Shown: positions 56,817 to 64,000 of the stretch, piece after piece
Numbering within the stretch: the stretch's first letter is position 1
How the letters are laid out: each line of letters begins with the position of its first letter
Assembly: GCF_033439725.1 (NCBI RefSeq)
Contig: NW_026944389.1
Span: forward strand, 2,666,001-2,730,000
From: Neurospora tetraspora
Lineage: Eukaryota > Ascomycota > Sordariomycetes > Sordariales > Sordariaceae
Reading direction: 5' to 3'
Length of the DNA stretch: 64,000 nt
The notes under the pieces: generated by a model
What the model was told of the DNA's origin: nothing
The model's input: only the letters and a program-made list of their open reading frames with translations
Database searches by the model: none
Made by a program: the position numbers and the translations under genes

Positions 56817-59261
56817 CTAATACCTCCTAAACTGCTTCTCCCACTGCTCAAAACCCCTAATCATCTCGGGTGTAATCTGCCTCATCATACCCTTAGCCGC
56901 CATCTCCAGATCCTCTATCGTGATGCCCACCGGCGTATCTTCCTCAACCGAATCCAGTTTAAGGTAGCGATCATAAGCCCTCGTGCCCGCCACCGCGCAA
57001 ATACCCTTAATCTCCGCGCCCGAGAACCCATCCGTGATAGTCGCCAGCCGCTCAATCTCCTCCTCGCCAATCAACATCTGCCTCTTCTCCGCCTCCTTCC
57101 CGAAAATGGCCGCCCTCGCCTCCTCATCCGGCGGACTGACATAAATCAACTCGTCAAATCTCCCGGGGCGAAGCAAAGCCGGATCCAGCGCCTGCGGCCT
57201 GTTGGTAGCAGCCAGAACCACCACGCCCGTTAAAGCTTCGAAGCCGTCCATCTCGTTAAGCAGTGTGGTCAACACATTCAAACCGCTAGAACTTCCCCCC
57301 GATCCAGATGATGTAGAGGATCCGCCGTGCCCAAAACCCGACCTTTGCCCCGCAATAGAATCAATCTCATCAAAAAAAATCATACTCGGCGCCACCTCCC
57401 TCGCCCTCTGAAACAGCCTCCGCACCGCCCTCTCCGACTCGCCCACGTACATGTTTAGCAGCTCGGCGCCCTTGACCGCAAAGAAATTGAGGCCGGACTC
57501 GGTCGCCATCGCTTGCGCCGCCATGGTTTTTGAGCAGCCGGGGGGTCCATACAAGAGGAAACCCTTGGGCGGACGGGCGAAGAAGCGAGATAACACGTGG
57601 ACGGGCTCGGTGGACATGCGCACGGCGCGTCGGAGAGAAACCTTGACGGAGGCTTGCCCGCCGATGTCGGACCAGTGGATGGGAGGCGGCTTGAGGTTTA
57701 CGTCGTGCATGGCGGAGGGCCGGACGAGGCGGAGGGCTTCTTCGTAGTCGGCGGGGAGGAAGTATTCCGTGGGTGAGGTTATCGAATCAGCGACGAGGGT
57801 GGTGGTGGTGCTAGCGTTGGCGTTGGCGTCGGAGAGTTGTAGGGAATTCATGAGAGATGCGACTTCTTCTGTTGCTGCTGCGGGTTGATCATTAAGGCTA
57901 ACCAAGTCCTCGGTTGATGGTGGTGTTGTTGTTTTCTTCGCCGTCCTGTTGATCCGCGTCCTGGCTATGAACTCGGCTTCGTCCACGAGACGGCGGAGGT
58001 CCTTGCCGTTGTAGGCATGCGTGCGTTCGCTGAGGCTGCGGAGGAGAGCGTCTTCTTCCTCGGAGGCTACCCGCAGGTTGAAAGAGGCGAGAATCTCCTT
58101 GCGGCCATCGACGTCAGGCAGCGGTAGGTAGATCTCACCCGTGAGCCTACCGGGATCCTTGAGATCCTCGGGGACGTCGGTTGTGTAATCCAAGCAAGTC
58201 ACGATGACAGCCACCTTGGGAATCTCGCCGGATTCCTGGGCATCGGCCCCCAAGGTATCCAGGGCCTCACAGAGGGCCTGTATCACAGATGTGCGGTTGT
58301 TTCTCTCCTTGTCGATGAGCCTCTCGAGCTGGTCGATCAAGATGATACTGGGCTGTTCAAGTCTGGCTTTCTGGAACATGTCCTGAATCTCGGCAAGCTT
58401 GTCCTTGGGTTGGATGCGGTAGACTGTGCCCCATCCGGTGGCTGCAATGGTATTCAGGAGCATGCTCTTTCCCGTGCCGTGGCCGCCGTGGATGACAATA
58501 CCGCGGTACCTGGGCTTGCCCTTGAAGACCCAGGGGTCGGTGAACTGAGACAGCAGGTCGTTGAGTTTCTCGATCTGAGTGTCCAGTCCACGAACACCTG
58601 TGACCTCCAGCTTCCCCTGGCGCACTCCGTCCGCCTGGCCAGCGGGGGAAGGCGCCCCTATCCTGACTTTCGTCTTGCCATCCAAATAGCGCGCGTTGCC
58701 GGTTGGTCGCCCATTTACCGAAGCAACCACGAACGACCTCTGCGGACCCCTAGCGTAGAGGTTCTTGAACGTCAAACCGGCGTGGACGTGCTCGATCATA
58801 GAAAGCCTTCCGGAAAGGAAGAACTCCCAGCCGGGGATTTCGGATGGGTCGATAGGTCCGGCAGTCTCTGCATCTTTGCCAGCCTTTTCGGGAGGTAGCT
58901 GTTCAAGGACGACTTCTTCGGCTTCAGGAAGCTTCCCTTCCTGGACTGTGACCTTGACCTGAACTCCAGTCTGGTAGCCGCAGACATCTCTGAAGGCGTC
59001 ATACAGCTGGATGCTGGCCTTGTCTATCCTCTCTGGCGATTTCCATAGGGTTGCCTCTCGTCGCACAGGCTGGTCGTCGGAAGAGTTCTTGTCGATCTTC
59101 TCAATGGTAATGGCCCGTCCTCCGTCTTTGGAGCCGGTCAGCTCGAGCAGAGCTTCCTCGTTGACATAGACTCGCGACGGTTGTTTCTTCGCAAGGTCTT
59201 TTTCGGTGGTGCTGTTGGCCTGCAACTTGCGCACCTTGAACTCGAGGGATTTCGTTCCCAT
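56817..59261 (-). CDS. AFG2/Drg1-like double AAA+ ATPase with degenerate first domain
   Basis: Intronless, 814 residues. The AFG2/Drg1 family strips Rlp24 from pre-60S ribosomes in the cytoplasm. Seen: an N-terminal Cdc48-N-like domain (residues 1-210); D1 with Walker A GGHGTGKS at 259-266, but Walker B reads ILIDQ (307-311) with Gln for the catalytic Glu, the sensor-1 Asn motif is replaced by VTCLD, and the RRPGRFD segment by KDPGRLT; a Ser/Thr/Ala-rich linker (440-500); D2 with the AFG2-type Walker A GPPGCSKT (572-579), FFDEID (629-634), ATNRP and LRPGRFDE, all intact; C-terminal GITIEDLEMAAKG and TPEMIRGFEQWEKQF as in AFG2. D1 is probably unable to hydrolyse ATP. It could be a diverged AFG2 paralogue, comparable to the human SPATA5/SPATA5L1 pair, rather than the orthologue. 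Confidence 0.82.
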   Translation of the reverse strand: MGTKSLEFKVRKLQANSTTEKDLAKKQPSRVYVNEEALLELTGSKDGGRAITIEKIDKNSSDDQPVRREATLWKSPERIDKASIQLYDAFRDVCGYQTGVQVKVTVQEGKLPEAEEVVLEQLPPEKAGKDAETAGPIDPSEIPGWEFFLSGRLSMIEHVHAGLTFKNLYARGPQRSFVVASVNGRPTGNARYLDGKTKVRIGAPSPAGQADGVRQGKLEVTGVRGLDTQIEKLNDLLSQFTDPWVFKGKPRYRGIVIHGGHGTGKSMLLNTIAATGWGTVYRIQPKDKLAEIQDMFQKARLEQPSIILIDQLERLIDKERNNRTSVIQALCEALDTLGADAQESGEIPKVAVIVTCLDYTTDVPEDLKDPGRLTGEIYLPLPDVDGRKEILASFNLRVASEEEDALLRSLSERTHAYNGKDLRRLVDEAEFIARTRINRTAKKTTTPPSTEDLVSLNDQPAAATEEVASLMNSLQLSDANANASTTTTLVADSITSPTEYFLPADYEEALRLVRPSAMHDVNLKPPPIHWSDIGGQASVKVSLRRAVRMSTEPVHVLSRFFARPPKGFLLYGPPGCSKTMAAQAMATESGLNFFAVKGAELLNMYVGESERAVRRLFQRAREVAPSMIFFDEIDSIAGQRSGFGHGGSSTSSGSGGSSSGLNVLTTLLNEMDGFEALTGVVVLAATNRPQALDPALLRPGRFDELIYVSPPDEEARAAIFGKEAEKRQMLIGEEEIERLATITDGFSGAEIKGICAVAGTRAYDRYLKLDSVEEDTPVGITIEDLEMAAKGMMRQITPEMIRGFEQWEKQFRRY

Positions 59262-59950
59262 GGCGTATGTGTGTAACAGTTCACTGTCTCTTCTTTCTCA
59301 CTTTGGTCTCAGTGGACCTTGATGTCCAGACTTCCGTTTATTGTAGGGTTTGTCGGGTGGGGTCTTTCGGAGGGCCCGTCGACATGGAGTGCCCGGCTTG
59401 TGATTCTTGACTCGGAGCGCAATCAGAGCGTTTACCGTAGCTGGCCCGGGAACCGCCTTTAAAACGGAGACTGAGCCCCGGACACGGTCAGTGTGTCTTG
59501 TCCAAGTCCGACTTCATCGCGGCTTCTTGTCTCCGAAATTGACGGCTTCCGATTTTGAAGACCGGTGGTAAGTGGGGCCGGACGCCACCTTGAAAGATAC
59601 CGGTACCTCTACCTGCATTATCACACTACGTGACACTTTCGCTATGTATCCAGTACTTCCGCAGTACCTGCATCCGGCTGATCTAAGGACGCCAAGGTTC
59701 TCGTTCCTGCCGTCCTAACTTTTTTTCTCCTTCGCTCCCCTCTATCGATGGTATTAGGGTTAGGGTTAAGGCCTTGTCTGCAGGGCAGCGTCGACTTGCC
59801 GGCGGCAGAGTCCATGTCTTTGCGGGGGACTGATTTCCCACGAAGCTCATCTTGACACTTTTCACGTCTTTTCCTTCTTCGACTTTTACCTCCCCCTACC
59901 CCGCGCCTCCAGCTTGCCTCTATGGTTTGCGCTCGGCGTCCACGATCTTG
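59262..59950. promoter_or_regulatory. divergent promoter with telomere-like repeats
   Basis: Holds the promoters of the AAA+ gene (leftward) and the repeat-protein gene (rightward). Two exact TTAGGG units plus a degenerate TTAAGG lie at 59754-59771. An in-frame upstream ATG for the right gene exists at or just after 59852 but 59951 is preferred. Confidence 0.5.
59754..59771. promoter_or_regulatory. telobox-like (TTAGGG)2 TTAAGG
   Basis: Short telomere-type tandem sequence about 490 bases before the AAA+ gene and 180 bases before the repeat-protein gene. Such motifs in fungal promoters can be bound by Tbf1/Teb1-type factors; binding here is inferred. Confidence 0.4.
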
Positions 59951-62301
59951 ATGCTGTCGAGAGGACTGCAGTTGTCGCAGCCCTTCAACCGGTCATGCGT
60001 GAGACTGCATATTGCCCGATCCGCGACCATCCCCTCCATCGCCTTCTCCACGTCTCCGACCAGATGCAGAAGACACCCCAACAGACAGACCGATGATGAG
60101 AGGAGCCGCAGGGCTCCGGAACCTCAGCTACAGGCCCGGTATCCAGAAGAACCTGAGCCAGAGGACCGTCCGCTAGTACGAACTGTTCGCACCACGGCAA
60201 GAAACACCAACGGGCGACACCAAGAAAATGTAACTCGGGCCCGTCCGCTTGTACGACGTGTTTCCTTCGAACCAAAAGAGACCCGTCCGCTAGTACGATA
60301 TCATGATGTGGTACACCGGGAAAGAAACACCAACGGGCGAAAAGAAGAGTCTGAGCAACAGCTCCGTCCAATCGCCCGAACCGCTCGCTCCTCACTAGAA
60401 AGTGAAAACGTGTTGAAAGAAGACCAACCTGAGCTACAGGCCCGTCCGGCAGTACGAATTATTCGCCACCTAGCCAGAGACCCCATCGAGAAAACAGAAA
60501 AAAAACCCGGGTTACAGGTCCATCCGCCAGTACGACGAATTCTTCGCCGCTTGGCAAGAGACCCCGACGAGAAAAAAGAACAACATGAGCTACAGGTCCG
60601 TCCAGCAGCACGATCTGTTAACTGGCGGAAAGAAGACTTCTTTGGAGAAAGGACTGCAGATTCTCGGTCAGGCTCTGCGCCAGCTAAACAGCCAGCATGG
60701 GCTACCTCTCCGTTGGAAAACCCCAAGCGGAAAAGGAGTAGCGCCGAAGCCTCTAAAGCCAAGAAGGATACAGAGACCGGCTCGGAAGAGGCGTTTCCTT
60801 CGCAAGGCGACCTTATAGCGTGGTTCAAGGAATTCACGTCCGAGCGATCCAATTCCGAAGCCACCGCCCAGTCAGCACCACCGGAGCTTCTAAAAATGCG
60901 CGTCAAGAAAACCTTTGAACATGACAAGGTGGAGAGCGAGGAGGAGATGAGGAGACTCGAGGGAACGGGGTTTTCAGGGCCTATAAAAATGGACCCCCGT
61001 CATGGGACTGTCGGGCCCATCACTTTTCGTCAACCTAGGGAAGAGTTCGACACTCTGGTGTCTTCAGTCGACATGGAGGAGAAGCCAGCAGTCGAGCAGA
61101 ACAACGAAGACGGCGGTCCAGCAATCATTGTGCTCAATTGTGTCTCCCGGTCCCTTCTAGAGTCCGACTTCCGTCACATTGCCGGTCATGGCCAGCATGT
61201 GGACGGGTGGACTTATGGCCTTGTCAAAGGTACGTTCGTAAGACTTCTGTTATTTACTGCAGCATCTTGGGTTTCTTGGAACCACCTGCGATTTCTCAAT
61301 ACTGACATTGATTCCTCTAACCAGTTGTCCAATCCCAATCCCGAACCACACACGAACCACAAGGCTGTTATTTCCTCTTCTTTGACAACGAGTCCAATGC
61401 TCGAGCATACATGGATGTTCTGGAACGCTTGCATAACAAGTCACGTCAGGGTTTGCCGAAGGAATGGCGACCGAAGACCACGGCCACGCCAACACCGGTT
61501 CAACCTGCTGGGAAGCCAGAAGGCTCAGAAGTTGTGGAAGAAAGCGCCGACGAGCTTCCGGACGTGGATGAACAGCAGGAGGATGGCCTCAGCAAACACG
61601 GTGAATACGCCGCCGCCACTTCCAACCCAGACGACGACGGCCTGGACGCTGCTCGCTACACGTTACTGCCTCCTACAGCGCCCCTGCATTACCAAATCTT
61701 CACCAGAGACAACATCCTCGAATTTGAGAACATACGGGAGGCAAGCAAGGGCCTGCGGCCTCAGCAGCTTCTCTCACAACCAAAATCTAAGCGTAGCGGA
61801 ACAGGCTCCTTCGTAGCACCGCCTCCCAAGGACCTCATGAACTATGCCGAGGACCCACAGATAGAGCACAGCAGAAACAGCGTCCTAGTGTACCTCGTCG
61901 GCACCAAAATGACCATCCGAGGCTTGCGCACCGCCATCGAAATCGACGCCGAGGCGCGCAACTACCCGTGGCAATTACTCCAGGACGATGATGTAGCGGT
62001 TGCAACGACGACCAAGACAGAGCAGGAGAAGGGTGAAAAGGATGCGGCAATCAAGCCCATCCTGTCCACGCTCTCCACCATCAAGTTCAGCAAGTTCAAT
62101 GAGCACAGGATCGAGCACGAGCTGGATGAGTTCTCGGGCGGGCAGATGGAGGAAGGGGAGATGCACGGGTTTTCACGGTTCGTGGTCTCGTTTGCGGACG
62201 TGAGCGAGGCTAGGAGGTTTATCAGGACGTGGCATAAGAGGGAGATGGTGGATCCGAGGACGGAGAGGATGGTGCTTGTTAATGTCACTTCTCTTTGGTA
62301 G
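59951..62301 (+). CDS. probable mitochondrial protein with arginine-rich repeats and RRM-like fold
   Basis: Two exons: 59951-61229 and 61325-62301, intron 95 nt, 751 residues; an in-frame start at 59852 would add 33 more. The chosen start gives MLSRGLQLSQPFNRSCVRLHIARS..., Arg/Ser/Leu-rich without acidic residues, a typical mitochondrial presequence. Then come about six imperfect units of roughly 26 residues (60129-60630) centred on RP-x-x-R, such as DRPLVRTVRTTAR, ARPAVRIIRHLARDP and VHPPVRRILRRLARDP. Around residues 390-470 an RRM-like segment (PAIIVLNCVSRSLLESDFRHI, then GCYFLFFDNESNARAYMDVL) spans the splice join. A second alpha/beta segment near the C-terminus ends FVVSFADVSEARRFIRTWHKREM. 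RNA binding in mitochondria is a reasonable guess; I cannot name the protein. Confidence 0.72.
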
Positions 62302-64000
62302 CCAGTTTGGAGAAATGGTATCAGTCAGGTATGCGGGCAAGCGTGGACATGGGATCGCGCTGTTTGTATGTGGAAGACTTTGTTTAGAGGTACGGGTGGG
62401 CTCTGTGTATTATTTGTATTATACTTAAACATTAAGCGGACGTGTATTCGGTGTATATCAGCTCTATCTTGGATCGGAAAAAAGAACAAGTCATGGCGTC
62501 TAGACAGGTGAATAACACTCCTCACTTTGGACACGGACACTCTCGAGTCTCGAGGAGGCATGTGTCACAACAGTAACGAAAGGGGTCGTTTAGGATCCCC
62601 TGCCCCCCGCGCCCCTCCTAGACTCTAGATTGGGTATTGCCTAAGCTTGGGCTCCAACTTGTGAGATTGTCCGGTTCACGTCGTACAAGTGATACAGTGC
62701 CATCTCTTCGTTGTTGTTGTTGTCCTCATCCTCGTCGTGGTCGTCGTGTCCTGCCTACCTGCCTTGCCTGCCCCTTCACTGTCCAACTCCCTCGCTATTT
62801 AGTTGCCTGCCCCGACCCGTGACGGCCTGTACGCATCATGGGTCTCAGAGTCACCTCATGCTCTTTCCTCTGGCCGGTCTTACCGTCTCTCACACAAAAC
62901 ACACAACTCATGTGCGTTGTTGTATACTTGCATGTGGTGTTCAAGTTCCCATCCATGTCGTTGTCCAGCGTCCAGGGTTCGGGGCAGGCAACTCTTTCAT
63001 CTTCGATCTTGGGGCAGGCAGTTGCAAAATGTCCCAGTGTCCCTCGCGGGGATACACAGTAAGTACATTCCGATGGAACTCTGCTAATAAAAGACGTGCC
63101 AAACGTGCCCAGAGCTTTAGATTGACGAAGTACACAGTACATTCCCTGATCGCCTCGACTTCACGGGTCCGGCTTTGTGATAGGGAGAGAAGCAACCGGA
63201 GAAGACGCCGAAATTTACAGTGGAATGGAGTCTATGACCCATACGGTAGTGTAGAAACCGATACTAGAACGGAAGGTAGTGAAGACTGAAGAGACCAAGT
63301 CAAAATCACAGGCGAGAGGCAGGTAGAATTCGGGAGTAACCTTTAGTGGACAGCGAGCCCGGTACCGAAGCATCCGACGACAACTCAAAAAGAGGACCTT
63401 TGGTGTTTGGATACTGATGTTCCAGAATCACTTCAACGGCGCACCTCATAGTAACAAATACGCATTTGATAATCTCTTTTACTACCTTCACGGCGCGAAC
63501 ATCATCAGAAACAATCAACATCCGTAACAATAACAACTACTGCCGGGGGGTTGACGAGCCATAGTCAGAAGAGGCTAGCCACCCATGCGGGCTCTTCACT
63601 TTCGGGCTGACAATGAACTCGTATTGTTAACAGACCAAGGTATGTACACAGAAGAGAATCTGTTAGTGCAGAGATAGTGAAGAGGTACCTTGGTAGGGGC
63701 GGGGAGGTGGAAAGTTCCACCCACACTAACAACAACCGAAGATGGGGGTGGGTGTTAGTGCCCGCCTGCCCGCTCCGCTGCCCGCGCCGCCCGTCATTGC
63801 ATTTTCCTTTCTTCTGGGCCACCATCTTCTGCCGGTATCTCATCGTCTGCTGTCGTCGGAAGCAGGACATTTGAGCGGAACCGATTGAACTGCTCACCAT
63901 CGTCTTGAGGTTATCCTCTACAACTCCTTGGGTAACACAGCAAACACTACCTTGTAACGGTCAAGTCTAGAGCGAGAGAGAATTGACAAAGGGCCTCGAC
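62302..64000. other. window end, no supported gene
   Basis: 1.7 kb with overlapping short ORFs on both strands (for example 62711-63289 +, 62795-63142 -, 63565-63900 -). None has a recognisable domain. A TCG/TTG-rich pyrimidine microsatellite lies near 62700-62745. Confidence 0.4.

Noticed and set aside
62795-63142. Minus-strand ORF with a zinc-knuckle-like GTLGHFATAC
   Set aside because: Residue spacing departs from CX2CX4HX4C and one cysteine is missing; the ORF has no further support.

Overview
The window is nuclear DNA from a filamentous ascomycete, most likely Neurospora or a close relative in the Sordariales. The grounds are short GT-AG introns with GTAAGT-like donors, single-gene transcription units on both strands, a Dicer-like protein of 1582 residues (close to the length I recall for Neurospora DCL-1), and a 5.5 kb retroelement ruined purely by transitions, as repeat-induced point mutation (RIP) does. 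The species is an inference. No rRNA, tRNA, CRISPR or bacterial-type feature was found. Exon joins were worked out by hand from splice sites, frame and family similarity; almost every multi-exon model closes in frame.

Layout, left half: the 3' end of a glycine-rich protein gene (2-445, +); dcl-1 (1626-6488, -); pyridoxamine-phosphate oxidase (7086-7939, -) divergent from tap42 (8696-9910, +), which converges on slh1/ASCC3-type helicase (10103-16373, -); Rab GTPase sec4 (17633-18590, -); nca2 (20279-22463, -) divergent from erg25 (24238-25356, +); pterin carbinolamine dehydratase (25925-27311, -) divergent from a metal-dependent amidohydrolase (28048-29476, +).

Middle: an AT-rich block, 29852-35388, is a dead LTR retrotransposon with two 183-bp LTRs and a 5-bp target duplication. 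It is flanked by a 29-30 bp inverted repeat, and a 243-bp MITE-like element with about 40-bp terminal inverted repeats abuts the right arm.

Right half: kapC-type bZIP factor (36926-39104, +); a disordered protein of unknown function (41248-43662, -); profilin (46634-47740, +); got1 (48563-49434, -); ies6 (50616-51248, -); dad4 (51638-52121, +, five tiny exons); arp5 (52820-55288, +); a small secreted protein (55760-56299, +); an AFG2-like double AAA+ ATPase (56817-59261, -); and a probably mitochondrial repeat protein (59951-62301, +).

Themes: most genes are housekeeping (RNA silencing, PP2A/TOR signalling, ribosome quality control, secretion, sterol synthesis, chromatin, kinetochore, cytoskeleton). 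The one functional pairing visible is ies6 and arp5, whose products form a module of the INO80 remodeller. The most unusual structures are the RIP-mutated retroelement with its mirror-image LTR mutation pattern, the nested repeats at its borders, and the degenerate first ATPase domain of the AFG2-like protein.
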